A DNA stretch of 64,000 nt from Prosopocoilus inquinatus (Eukaryota; Arthropoda; Insecta; Coleoptera; Lucanidae): NCBI GenBank assembly GCA_036172665.1, contig CM069871.1:8370001-8434000 (forward strand). Direction: 5' to 3'. The translations under genes were made by a program, and so were the position numbers. Shown here in pieces: positions 1-10,794 of this stretch. The notes beneath the pieces are model-generated. The model did no database searches and was not told where the DNA came from. It saw nothing but the letters and a program-made list of their open reading frames with translations. The first letter of the stretch is position 1. Each line of letters opens with the position of its first letter.

Positions 1-302
1 TGCAACGTGTATCGTGGTTACCAGTTTTGCTGAAAACTTGTCTAGGTATAATTTAGCAATATTGAAGCCTGCATTTAGGAATTGAAGAAGCTGCTGCATA
101 TTTTGTTGTATCAAGAACCTGATTCACTGATTGGTGTAGGTACATCAAGAAATAAAACAAAATGAAATGAAAAGTGAGGCAAAATGTATGTATATAAGAA
201 TTTGTACATTATATTATATTTTTTATTAAAATAGTGTCAAATGAATGGGTGTAATTCTAATAATAAAGCAGTCGCAGACAAAATATATTTATTTTTTTAG
301 TT
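1..302. other. AT-rich non-coding start of window
   Basis: No open frame of note, RNA gene or clear repeat is visible. There are short A and T runs and a TATA-like stretch near 210-225. I see no function here. Confidence 0.5.
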
Positions 303-408
303 ATGCAGAGTATTCCAACACTGCGTTCTCGGGCTGCATCTAGATAACTATTGAAGGTTCAAAAAAATTTTTTTTTGTATTGTACTTTAGCAAAAATCTT
401 TTTCTAAG

Positions 409-538
409 GCCCAGTTTTACAATGACGGTTTAACTTTAAGTCGTAGCTTAAATCTTCACAACAATTGTTGAAATAATCGTTGCTAAGGGTTTAAGCCTTA
501 GCTCAAAGTTGAACCCCATTTGTAAAACTGGACCTAAG
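409..538. mobile_element. Foldback MITE, about 130 bp
   Basis: The stretch is one long imperfect palindrome. The left end reads TAAGGCCCAGTTTTACAA and the right end is its complement with one change (TTGTAAAACTGGACCTAA). The arms continue through AGTTAAACC/GGTTTAACTTTAA-type pairing to a centre near 472. There is no coding potential. This is the structure of a miniature inverted-repeat element; the superfamily is not determined. Confidence 0.75.
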
Positions 539-540
539 AG

Positions 541-2800
541 TTAAATAAAATAAATAAAACTAAGGTCCGATTTCATAATGGAACTAAAGGAGGCTTTAAA
601 TGAAAGTCACATTCACATGTTCAAAAAGATGCGAAGACGTAGTTATTCATACATCAGAATGTGACTTTTATTTTAAAGTCTCCTTTTTCTTTCTCTTTTG
701 TTTTTTTTTTGTTTTAAAGAAATGATGTTTTGAATTTTATTCACGTTTCCTGCCAGTTTCTTGAATTGTAAAAGTTTTCGGCCAGAGAATCGGCGTTTTT
801 CATTTTTTTTTTGTATATCCATTCTTTCAATTCATTATTTTATCCATTTTTCTAAGTTTTTTTTTTGATTTTGTCTTGTTCACTTTTTAATCGAATTGGT
901 TTTCGCGTTCTATTGACTATTTTTTGCAGTTCTCTTTTGTTTCCGGAGATTGTCTTTTTTTTGTCGTATGAATGTCGTGGTGCTTTTATTTATTATTTTT
1001 GAAATTCATTTTATGCTCTCTCTTTTGTTTACGTTTAACAAAGTGATTTTTCACATTTTATTTGCTGATGCTTTTTTACAGTTGTCTTTTGTTTCCTATT
1101 AACTAGTTCTTTTTTTTAATAAAATAAATAGACTAAGGCCCGATTTCATATTCGAACTTTAGGAGACTTTATAATAAAAGTCACATCCACACGTCCAAAA
1201 AAATGCGAAGATGTATTTATACATCAGAATGTGATTTTTATTTTAAAGTCTCCTTTTCCTTTCTCTTTGTTTTTTTTTTTGTTTTAAAGAAATGATGTTT
1301 TGAATTTTATTCACGTTTCGCTTATTTTTTTTTCTATTTTGTTTCCTGCCAGTTTCTTGAATTGTAAAAGTTTTCGCCCGGAGAATCGGCGTTTTTCATT
1401 TTTTTTTTTTGTGTATCCATTCTTTGAACTCATTATTTTCTCCATTTTTCTAAGTTTTTTTTTTATTTTGTCTTGTTCACTTTTTAATCGAATTGGTTTT
1501 CGCGTTCTATTGACTACATTTTACAGTTCTTTTTTGTTTCCGGCGATTGTCTTTTTTTGTCGTATTAGTGTCGTGGTGTTTTTGTTTATTATTTTTGAAA
1601 TTCATTTTATGCTCTCTCTTTTGTTTACGTTTAACAAAGTGATTTTTCACATTTTGTTTGCTGATGCTTTTTTACAGTTGTCTTTTGTTTCCTATTAACT
1701 AGTTTTTTTTTTAATAAAATAAATAGACTAAGCCCCGATTTCATAATCGAACTTTAGGAGACTTTAAAATAAAAGTCACAGCCACATGTCCAAAAAGATG
1801 CGAAGACATAGTTATTTATACATCAGAATGTGACTTTTATTTTAAAGTCTCCTTTTTCTTTCTCTTTTGTTTTTTTTTTGTTTTAAAGAAATGATGTTTT
1901 GAATTTTATTCATGTTTCGCTTATTTTGTTTTTTTTTTCATTTTGTTTCCTGCCAGTTTCTTGAATTGTAAAAGTTTTCGGCCGGAGAATCGGCGTTTTT
2001 CATTTTTTTCGTGTATCCATTCTTTGAACTCATTATTTTCTCCATTTTTCTAAGTTTTTTTTTTTTTGATTTTGTCTTGTTCACTTTTTAATCGAATTGG
2101 TTTTCCCATTTTATTGACTACTTTTTACAGTTTTCTTTTGTTTCCGGCGATTGTCTTTTTTTGTCGTATGAATGTTGTGGTGCTTTTGTTTATTATTTTT
2201 GAAATTCATTGTATGCTCTCTCTTTTATTTACGTTTAACAAAGTGATTTTTCATATTTTGTTGGCTGGCGCTCTTTTATAGTTGTCTTTTGTTTCCTACT
2301 AACTAGTTTTTTTTTCGTTTGGAGATTTCTTTGTTTTTTTTTCGTTCATCTTAGTCATCAATTTTCTTCTTTTTTTTGTTATGTTAGTGTCGTGGTGCTT
2401 CTGTTTATTATTTCTGAAATTAATTTTACCCTCTTTCTTTTGTTTACGTTTATCAAATTGAATTTTCACGTTTTCTTAGCTGAGACTTTATTACAGTTGT
2501 CTTTTGTTTCCTCTTAACCAGTTTTTTTTTTAAATAAAATAAATATGACTAAGGCCCGATTTCATAATCGAACTTTAGGAGACTTTAATCCTAAAGTTCG
2601 ATTATGAAATCGGGCCTTAGTCATATTTATTTTATTTAAAAAAAACTGGTTAATAGGAAACAAAAGACAACTGTAAAAAAGTCTCAGCCAAGAAAACGTG
2701 AAAATAAAAGTCACATCCACATGTCCAAAAAGATGCGAAGACGTAGTTAATCATACATCAGATTGTGACTTTTATTTAAAGTCTCCAAATGTTTACCATA
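541..2800 (+). repeat. Tandem array with hairpin-bearing units of about 575-820 bp
   Basis: The landmark CCCGATTTCATAATCGAAC (GTCCGATTTCATAATGGAAC in the first copy) occurs at about 567, 1140, 1735 and 2556, giving spacings of about 573, 595 and 821. Each unit has two parts. The first is a hairpin with arms GGAGACTTT, AATAAAAGTCACAT and their complements, about 95 bp long, near 589, 1161, 1756 and 2702. The second is a T-rich tail holding TTTTAAAGAAATGATGTTTT, CTTTTGTTTCCGG and AAAGTGATTTTTCAC. The longest spacing contains an extra partial tail (2290-2530). Short open frames in the T-rich tails are phenylalanine-rich by-products of composition. Confidence 0.85.
2467..2701. repeat. Near-perfect 235-bp palindrome inside the array
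   Basis: The arms 2467-2580 and 2588-2701 are complementary, with about four mismatches over the outer half and a spacer of about 7 bases (GACTTTA). The left arm is ordinary array sequence; the right arm is the same sequence inverted. The normal unit (AATAAAAGTCACATCC) resumes immediately after it, so an inverted copy was inserted at a point inside a unit. Confidence 0.85.
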
Positions 2801-2935
2801 AACAGAAAGTTTGGATTCACGGGTAGATTATGGTATACAATTTTATGGGCAATTCAAATTCGATATCATATACGTGTAGGATGTTACATTTGAAATAAAA
2901 GAGTTGCATCCACTGATTTGATTGATCGTGTATAA

Positions 2936-3490
2936 AGGGTGCTGCATTTTGAAACACAACATAGAAAATTTTTTTAATTTAAAGGTGCTCGTATATTGGC
3001 TTCCCTAATTATTTTACAACAAAATTCCATTTAGGTTTTTTTAAAGTACCCTTCAAGGTGAATCTGTCTGTGGAGTTTCAGAATATTCCTAACGCTAAGT
3101 TTGAAGATATAAAAAAAAGATTCTGTAAGTAAATTCAATTTATACCAAACTATCAGCATCGCCTTGATCAATGTTAGTGAAAACTGGACATATAATTAAT
3201 AAGTCTAGTCGTTTTTGAAAAAAAATTGATAGAAAAAGCCTTTCCAGTAATTTATTTTAACAGTTACTGATCAAGGTCGTGTTGATAGTTTGGTATAAAT
3301 TGATTTTTTTTTAATATCTGGAAACTGAGCGAATGAAGAATTCTCAAACTTCGCAGACAGATTCATCTTGAAGAGCACTTCAAGAAATCTCAGTGGAATT
3401 TTGCTGTAAAACAATTAGGGAAGCCGATATTCCAGCACCTTTAAATTAACATAGGATTTCCTGTGTTGCGTTTCAAAACGCAGCACCCTG
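2936..3490. mobile_element. Foldback element of about 555 bp with GGGTGCTGC ends
   Basis: The left end reads GGGTGCTGCATTTTGAAAC and the right end reads GTTTCAAAACGCAGCACCC. Pairing continues inward: TTGGCTTCCCTAATT with its near-complement near 3410, and ATTTATACCAAACTATCA at 3142 with TGATAGTTTGGTATAAAT near 3280. The unpaired middle is only about 100 bp. No open frame is present. The element is therefore an almost wholly palindromic, non-autonomous DNA transposon. Confidence 0.8.
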
Positions 3491-3499
3491 TAGATGAAA

Positions 3500-4565
3500 A
3501 TAATTGTACTGTCGGCGCCTAAGATTTAAGATTTAAAACAAAAATGTCTTGAAACTTTTTTTTTATCTGCAGTAGTTATCGAGATTTTACCCGAGAACAC
3601 GCTGTTGGGACATCCTGTATATTTCTTTTTGATTAATTTACATTCGCAGCTATTTGATTAATTTACATTACAAGCTATTACAAAACGGTTCTCTGAGAGG
3701 AACCTCGCCATAATGACGATGATGATGATGATGATAAGGTAAAAATGCCTTCCCTGATTTGAATAATTCGATTCAGCGCAGTGATATTTTATGTTATTTA
3801 TTAAACGCAAAGTTGAAGTTATAAATATCAGCAAAAAAAAAAGGAACGATAACAGTGATTAAGCACATTTTAGAAATTGGAAATGGAATCAAGTGTATGA
3901 TGATCCAGTTTAATTTATTTGCCAAACAAGAATGACTTCGCCAGCACAGGTTAAATTTAAATTATCTCGCCTGTAAAGTGAATTGTGTGTATTGGATTAC
4001 GATATCTATGTAGGGATCGAAACGATTAGAATAGTAGAATTTCTATTTAGTTTTATATAATCTAAATGCTCGCCATTTTGGTGACTAGTTGTCTAAAGAC
4101 GCCTCCCAAAAGTAGAATTCTGTTCATCATGATTCCTACACAGATATTGTCACAATTCTTCACTTTAACGGGATAGATATATGTATATACGTATCATTTA
4201 AACTGCGCTGCCGATGTAGCCCTTGTGTGTCTAGTTTGAGTGGCGGACCCGGTATACTTGGATGGATTTAATAAAAACTTTGACACTGACATACTGCTTC
4301 GTGTGTGTGCCTACTTGCTATGGCGCACCCTGTATGTTCCGATTTAAAATTTAATCTTTACATATTCATTATTTTTGACCTATTCGTAATGCAATTTATT
4401 TAATTGTGTTTTAATGAAACTACGTGTCTGAAATAATCATAAGTTGTGCAAACAAATTTTAGATTTACTTACTTGCGCCTTTGGCGTTGGAAAATTGCTT
4501 TCCGTTTTCATCTCGAATTTTCAAAATTGAATTTTACATAACCATAATTATTATACAAATTTTTT
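3500..4565. other. Non-coding, with a short GAT microsatellite
   Basis: No gene is visible. There is a (GAT)n tract at about 3715-3735. GGTTCTCTGAGAGGAACCTCG at about 3688 is a small inverted repeat reminiscent of the pogo-like end seen near 6600. TGGCGCACCCTGTATG at 4321 matches a sequence at about 12814 with one change and is probably a transposon edge. Confidence 0.5.
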
Positions 4566-4569
4566 TTGC

Positions 4570-4692
4570 AAATCATTTTTAATTGCAGTGAAAACCTCGA
4601 GCAGCCTCTGTACAGCCATTTCAGCCCTATTTGGGGCTTTATCAGCAGAGAATGCTATGCCAGGTCAAAAAGCGATCGTAGGATGTCGCTGT
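4570..4692 (+). other. Coding-like fragment, paired with 15,485-15,589
   Basis: Read from 4591, 34 codons begin K-T-S-S and end in the 14-residue block NAMPGQKAIVGCRC. A diverged relative with the same beginning and end lies at 15,485-15,589, and the last 42 bases are the best conserved. A pyrimidine-rich run and TTGCAG directly before 4589 resemble a 3' splice site, but the frame has no ATG at its start and runs on into low-complexity F/L-rich sequence. I do not recognise the peptide. It may be a relic of an exon, or a non-coding repeat with a conserved partial palindrome (GCGATCGTA and GATGTCGC). Confidence 0.3.
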
Positions 4693-4799
4693 CATTTGTT
4701 TCTCTTATTTTCTTTAGGAGTTTTATTTGTTTTTTTTTGGAATTCCAATCTTGATAACCACCAAAAATGATTTTTTGCTTTGTTTTTGATTGTTTCGAT

Positions 4800-6060
4800 G
4801 CCACAAAGCCTCTCGACGAATTTTGAAAAGAACCAAAACGTCTTCTTTATTTATTAATTTGCGATAAAACGACAAAGGACTATTTTTAATTTTAGAATTT
4901 TATTCTCCCACCCCGATTGGTAAAATATGATAAAAAAATTTTTGGACATGTCTCGATTTTCCAAAAACGATTTAAGAAACTGCTAAATCCACCACTGTTC
5001 ACTACATACTTCGTTGCAAGTTTTAGGTTAGGTCTTCCCTTGAGCTGTTTTGGAAATCATCATTCCACTTCCTGTACATTCTCCTCTTCCTTACGCGGCT
5101 CTATTTAATCTTATCTAAACTAATTCGACTGTTGGGCATGAAAATTTATTTGTTTAAATTTAAATTTAAAATGACTATCCCTTGATCCTCTCTCTGTTTT
5201 TGTTTCTTTTCCTTCTTAGGAGGGAGTATCGTGCAAACCACTTCTTAAACGTTCTGTTCTAGGAACATTTTCTCTCCTCTTACCGAAGGTCTTTGGTTTA
5301 CTACTACTATTTTTTTTCCTTTTCTTTTGGTAAAATCTCATGCACGTTTCTTGTCGATTTTTTTTTGCGGTCGCATACTGCAAAGTTTTTTTTTTTTTAA
5401 TTCTGGCGACGCTTTATCCCAATCGATAAATCGTAATCGTGAGAGATAGCTCTAAATTTACAAACCTGTTCTAAAGTGTGTGATTGTTTACTACTGTTTT
5501 GTTTGAATGGAATTTTTACCTCGGAAGGCCTTGGATTTCGATCGAGTGGTCGAGATATTTGGGCCGTGACTTGCTAAAATAATACGAAAACCCAAAACTG
5601 ATTATTTTCTGTTTCTTAAGACGAGAAAGTGAAAGATGAAACCACCTTCGTTAAGCGTAGGAAAATCTTTCAGTTTAATTATCAAGGAGCGGATGACCTG
5701 AGGTTTTACTTAAGGTTATTCAAACCGTAATCATTATATTAAAATTATTTTTATGGAATCTTGTAAGTAAATTTATTTTATATTATATATACCAATTCAA
5801 TATATATACCATTCAACGACTTATAAGGTCTCGGGCAATGCAAATCGCCTGCATTCGCTCACTGTTAATTATCCATCAATGAATTAATTTTCAATCAAGT
5901 CCGAATGATGTCCGGAATGGATGATTTTGTCAACATTGCGAAAAGAAAACCTTCCAAAGGGTTTCTTTTTTTTTGTAAATAGAACTCTTTTTTCTTAATT
6001 AACTAAAATCGGAAACACATCACGTGAATTCACGTTTATTTTATTTTATTTTTTTCAAAA
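4800..6060. other. Non-coding stretch, no recognised feature
   Basis: AT-rich with several T runs. Short frames (for example 4917-5108) have no family resemblance and no flanking signals. I see no RNA gene or clear repeat here. Confidence 0.5.
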
Positions 6061-6589
6061 ACATGCGTTTCACAGTACGCACGCTATTGTCACTTCACGC
6101 TTTCACATGATTTCACGCGTGTCGTTTCACGTGTCGTCGCGCGCTCGAATTTTCTGCTTTCGCATCAGTTTTGTAACACGTCATCCACATAATCTTGTTG
6201 AACGCAAGGTTGGTAAAACTGATTTTGCATCTAGCAGGTTGCCTCGTTCCCGTTTAATATGTAGTTTGAAATTTCCTCCCCGCAAAAGTAATTCGTGACG
6301 TCACTCGAAACTTCTATCCGTCACAGTGAAGTAAATAAGAGTGAGTTTTAATCTGTTTCCTAAAGCTTAATCTAATTCATTAAAAATGCAATCAATTCTA
6401 TGGTCTTTTTGATCAAATAACCCAAAAATCTGGTTAATACGCCCAATGGAATTTATCACGTGACGTGACGTAACAAGATACGCACCCTCTGACCCCTCCG
6501 CTGATCAAGGCAACCTTCTAATACACAGTCCAGCTCTATCAACCTTGGTTGAATGTACCACATCGTTTTATAATCGAGGTACCTGAGAG

Positions 6590-6616
6590 AACCTCTTAAC
6601 GAGGTTTTACTGTATA
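6590..6616 (-). mobile_element. Pogo/Tigger-like terminal motif
   Basis: On the minus strand this reads TACAGTAAAACCTCGTTAAG, starting with a TA dinucleotide. CAG followed by an AACCTCG block resembles the ends of pogo/Tigger-type Tc1-mariner elements. The same edge recurs at about 7392-7410 and 12,148-12,166. No transposase is visible, so these would be edges of small non-autonomous copies. The assignment rests on a short motif. Confidence 0.35.
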
Positions 6617-7164
6617 AATTAATTTTTTTTGTTGCGTTTCGTTCATAGTACGCACGCTATTGTCACTTCACGCTTTCACGTGATTTCACGCGTCTCGTTT
6701 TATGTGTCGTTGCGCGCTCGAATTTTCTGCTTTCGCATCAATTTTGTAACACGTCATCCACATAATCTTGTTGAATGCAAGGTTGGTAAAACTGATATTG
6801 CATCTAGCCGGTTCTAGCCTTGTTCCCATTTAATATGCAGTTTGAAATTTCCTCCCCGCAAAAGTAACTCGTGACGTCACACGAAACTTCTATCCGTCAC
6901 AGTGAAGTAAATAAGAGTGAGTTTTAATCTGTTTCCTAAAGCTTAATCTAATTCACTAAAAATGCAATCAATTCTATGGTCCTATTGATCAAAAAAACGC
7001 AAAAATCTGGTTAGTACGCCCAATGGAATTTATCACGTGACGTGACGTAACGAGATACGCACCCTCTGACCCCTCCGCTGATCAAGGCAACCTTCTAATA
7101 CACAGTCCAGCTCTACCAACCTTGGTTGAATGTACCACATCGTTTTACAATCGAGATACTTGAG

Positions 7165-7369
7165 GGGCAGGCGAGTGGCGTAGCAGTAGCCTAGCCGACT
7201 TATAAAGTTGAGCCACTTGTTGGCCTGGGTTCGAATCCCACCAGGGCCATGGATGTTTGTGTTGTCCGGATTATGACCCAGCTTGTTAAAGAAAGCAAAT
7301 TGTCTGGAATGGTATAGGCCATAAGACAATGAATGTGCAGATTGCTGCGCAAAGCAAAAAAAAAAAAAG
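7165..7369 (+). mobile_element. tRNA-derived SINE with target-site duplication
   Basis: The head carries a tRNA-like RNA polymerase III promoter: box A TGGCGTAGCAG at 7176 and a perfect box B GGTTCGAATCC at 7228-7238. A tRNA-unrelated body follows, beginning CCATGGATGTTTGTGTTGTCC, and a run of 13 A closes it at 7356-7368. It is flanked by GAGATACTTGAG (7153-7164) and GAGATACCTGAG (7370-7381), a 12-bp target-site duplication with one mismatch. The uninterrupted site survives in the neighbouring tandem copy near 6575. SINEs depend on a LINE partner for movement; none is visible here. Confidence 0.9.
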
Positions 7370-7440
7370 GAGATACCTGAGAGCACCTCTTAACGAGGTT
7401 TTACTGTATAAATTAATTTTTTTTATTGTGTTTCGTTCAA

Positions 7441-9530
7441 TCGATAAATAAAATCCTAATTCTATAGCCATCTCGTTTTGACTTTCGTGAAATACCTTCG
7501 CCGCTTGCAGTCGGAGGCCACGTTGTATTTTTTAATACAGGGTGATCCGATCGGCGTACCTACACTCAAAAAAAAATAATTAAATAATTTTGTATCTTTC
7601 TCATTCGTGACTTTTGACATATTTTGCATCTCGTTAATCTGTTTCAAGTAATCGTGACAGTTTGTTTTAAACATTGTAGATAAAGTAATTTTCCAGATGA
7701 TTGTCATGCCGGCTAAAATTGCGATTCCCGAAAGTTTTTCAATTATCCCCCACCGCCCCCCTCCGTTTTTATCTTCATTAACACCACCAGGTAATAAATT
7801 CGTTCGACGAAACGAAGTTTAATTAAAAATTCTCCAGGAGCCTGAAACGCGTTCAGATTAGATCGGCCGCGTAAACACGAAGACAGGGCGAGGAGGCGAG
7901 GAGGGCGACGCGAAGTTTGTACGATAGGTCAAGGCAAGCCGTGATAAGGCTCTCTTCTTCTTGACTCTCCCAATCGATTCTGGTTCGGACCAAGCAAAAA
8001 AGAGCGCCTCTATCATTGTCTCTCCTAACCATACCCATACACGTCCACGTTGTATCTACCCTCGGCCTCGAAGTTTTTTCGTCCTCTTTAGAAAATCACC
8101 CTTACTCTACCTCTCATAAAATTCATTTTAGGGTACACTCACAATGGAGCTGTGATGATACACAAATAATAGATGACACTTTCTGCTCGCAGTAGTTCTC
8201 AGTGCTATAATCGCTTATACAAGCGCTTAAGTTAAGAACGCTGGTATTCGAAAATGCGTTTCTTATTATCTGCGCTGATCAAAATCAACAGCACGGCTCC
8301 ACTGTGTTCTCGCCCTTACGTATTCGTATATGAGGGATGGTAAAGAAAAACTTTTCCAAATTTGTTTAGTTTTTTTTTTAAGAGCGAGATGCATCCATCA
8401 TGCACTACGAAAGTATCTAAAATAAGATGCGGTTACGATGTCTTAAGAGGGAATTAACGTGAACGAATGCGCCTCATTCCATTGTATAATGCGAGAGAGA
8501 GTTGAAAGGATGACAGACAGTACGTTTTATGAGCGACCAATTTTGGAAGCTTGCCACATGTGAAGCCATCGTCTTCTTCTTCTTTTTTTTTTTTTATTAT
8601 TATTTATGGGCAAAGAAGAAACTCGCCGCATTGCGTTCGTCGGATTGCATTGCATCGGATTGCATGCACGCAAAAGTCCTCTGGTGTTCATTTCGCGAAG
8701 TGTTTGTTGTGTGTGGTGTGCACTTGTTGCAATTTCGTTACGCAACCTCCGGCCGCGGCGGCTCCTTTTTGTTATTATAATTGTTATTTAACTTTTGCGA
8801 TCGTTGATAAAATCTCGTACATAACCACCGGCTGCACTTGCCGTTAAAAGAAACGGTATTTGTTTATGCATTCATGTTTGGTATGTACGTACTACGCAGG
8901 TATGGCTTTCAAATGGATAAGCACTTTTTTTTTATTCTCGGAATTCGTTATATAACATTTCGCTGCGCTGGTTGGATAATATGCGCGGGGGGCTTTGAAA
9001 GCAAAACAAAAACATTCCGCTGCTTTGTTTTCGTTATTACGCCGGGGGTCTCTCTCTCTCTAATCATAATCATCAACCAACTTAAATCTATCACGATTAT
9101 TAATGAAAAGAACTTCGTAGTCTACAGAGCTGGCAAAAGTCTAACTGAACGTTCTGACTAAAACCAGCAACAGGGAACGCACTATACAAGATGAGAAAGA
9201 AGAACGAGAAAGATAATTAGTTACGCCCACGTGGGTAGGAGATGGCCAGAGACGAACGCTTACGATACGAATCGAAGAAGCGCCTGTGTTTAAAAACGAA
9301 CTAGCCAACGCTGTATGTACTACGTTGCTCAACTTCGTTCAAGAACAACGTCCTGAGAAGAAATTTGAATAAATAAAATTTGATACTTAAATATGCAGTT
9401 AATGCGAAAGAATTTACATGTACACGTGGCGCCAAAATGATACTCCTGCGTGCGAACCACACCCTTAAGAACACTCAGCGTAAGAGCTACGAAACTGTCA
9501 AATGGTATCATCATTTATGGTGAGCATCGT
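7441..9530. other. Non-coding stretch, partly CpG-containing
   Basis: No gene is recognised. AATACAGGGTGATCC near 7533 looks like a single transposon edge. The region 8610-9010 is richer in CG than its surroundings and has repeated GGATTGCAT. A short CT run lies near 9050-9060. Open frames of 60-107 codons overlap one another in different frames with no sign of selection that I can see. Confidence 0.45.
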
Positions 9531-10380
9531 TGTACAATGTACATACAGTCGTGCGCAGCTTAAATTCTACAATTTGACATTTCTATGGGAGTTGCAGGAT
9601 CTTAAAAGTAAGATTTGCGTTTAGGATCCGCGTAAAACCTGACATTAAACAAAACATAATTGTAAAATCAAAACATGTTTGAATATTCCAAGACTAAATA
9701 AAATCAAGAAACGAAAGAAGATTGCGTGCGCCATTTCAACGTAAGGCAGAGAATTCGAAAACCTAAACACTGAGAGGACATCAAAGAAAAATAAACTAAA
9801 ATAACTGTACAAAGATAAAGTTCACCAAATGGGAAGTATAAAATAATAAAAAAAAAATAAAAGAAGATCGATCCTTCTCCAGCGAAAAAAATTGCTAGTG
9901 CCATTTAAAGGTAAACTTTAAGAAATATCAGCGTGTTAAATTAAGAAAACAAAATCAACGACAAGAAGCAGTATAAAAGCGAAACAAGTTGACGTTATTT
10001 CTTTCAGTTCTGTTCCATTCCTTTTTTAATGCAGAACTGAAGGTAAAACAAGAGAAAATCGACTATACACTTATTGTGGCGATCTAATGCGTGACGAATT
10101 AGTCTTACATGCATGAGAGCCTGGCACATCAAATCTCGACGGTTGGAGAACACATGTTGTGTGTCGCCGACCGGATTCGAATCTTCGTCAGCCGGGATAT
10201 TTAAGCGATCGACCGGGGAGTCCGAGGAAAGTTCTCATTGAAATTTGGATTTAATCTTTCGGCTTATGTTTGTACATGTAAATTAGTTTATGAGTTATTT
10301 TTCGAGTTAACATAAATTAGTGTTTACAGTGTTACTCTGAATAAATTAGTTTTTTTTTTTTCATTTTGACGAGATTTGAT
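9531..10380. other. Non-coding, with an isolated box-B-like motif
   Basis: No gene is recognised. GGATTCGAATC near 10,173 resembles a polymerase III box B, but I find no matching box A at the usual distance, no poly-A tail and no target-site duplication. A SINE call is not made. Confidence 0.4.
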
Positions 10381-10720
10381 ATGGAAATAAAATTAAAACG
10401 AACCCAAAGTAGCTGTGAAAAAATAATTTAGTGAAAAAGAAAAAAAAACAGTTATGACAAAAGAAGAACCAAAACAAAAGAAAACTTAACACAGAATTAA
10501 ATTAATAGAAAATGAGACGACACCAAAATAGCTATGAAAAAATAATTTAGTGAAAAAGAAAAAAGAAACAGTTATGACAAAAGAAGAACCAAAACAAAAG
10601 AAAACTAAACTTAGAATTAACTGAACTGATAATTTAGTGAACTCAACTTCTAACGCAGAATTAACTTAATGAAAAAATAATTTAATGAAAAACAAAAAAA
10701 AAGGGAAAAGTAAAATAAAC
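10381..10720 (+). repeat. 119-bp tandem repeat, about 2.5 copies
   Basis: The block TGAAAAAATAATTTAGTGAA, followed by CAGTTATGACAAAAGAAGAA and CCAAAACAAAAGAAAACT, begins at about 10,411 and again at 10,530. A shortened third copy follows near 10,668. The sequence is A-rich and non-coding. Confidence 0.85.
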
Positions 10721-10794
10721 AACATCGAAATAAGGCGACCAAAAAAACGAAATTAAAAACAGGTCAAGAATGGAGACGAATTATTATTTTCTCT

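Larger units (their letters stand above)
303..3620. mobile_element. Possible composite element bounded by diverged inverted ends
   Basis: About 70 bases from 303 onward (core GCGTTCTCGGG, then ATCTAGATAACTA, then an A/T run) reappear inverted at about 3545-3620, where the reverse strand reads GTGTTCTCGGG, ATCTCGATAACTA and an A run. The outer edges read CAGAGTATTCC and CAGGATGTCCC, similar to many insect transposon ends. The tandem array and two foldback elements lie between them. No transposase frame is visible, so this would be a non-autonomous or decayed unit. The two ends could instead be separate insertions of one family in opposite directions. Confidence 0.35.
6067..7440 (+). repeat. 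Two tandem copies of a 574-bp unit
   Basis: GTACGCACGCTATTGTCAC starts at 6075 and again at 6649, a period of 574. Both copies run through CACGTGACGTGACGTAAC, TCTGACCCCTCCGCTGATCA and TTAACGAGGTTTTACTGTAT. Copy 2 is longer only because a SINE sits in it at about 7165-7369. Short open frames at 6107 and 6629 are the same stretch in each copy and are not supported as genes. A shorter relative of the unit's end (GAGGTTTTACTGTATA, then CGATCGATAAAT and CTTTTGACTTTC) is present at about 12,148-12,240. Confidence 0.9.

Noticed and set aside
1300..2281. Hydrophobic F/L-rich frames resembling membrane proteins
   Set aside because: Poly-T-rich array tails translate as F/L/I runs in any frame; copies are not kept at the same length.
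9530..9600. TACAGTCGTGCGCAGCTTAA as a transposon end
   Set aside because: A single short match in style, with no partner end or second copy in the window.
10080..10260. Box-B-like GGATTCGAATC as a possible tRNA or SINE
   Set aside because: No box A at the right distance, no foldable cloverleaf, no poly-A tail and no target-site duplication.
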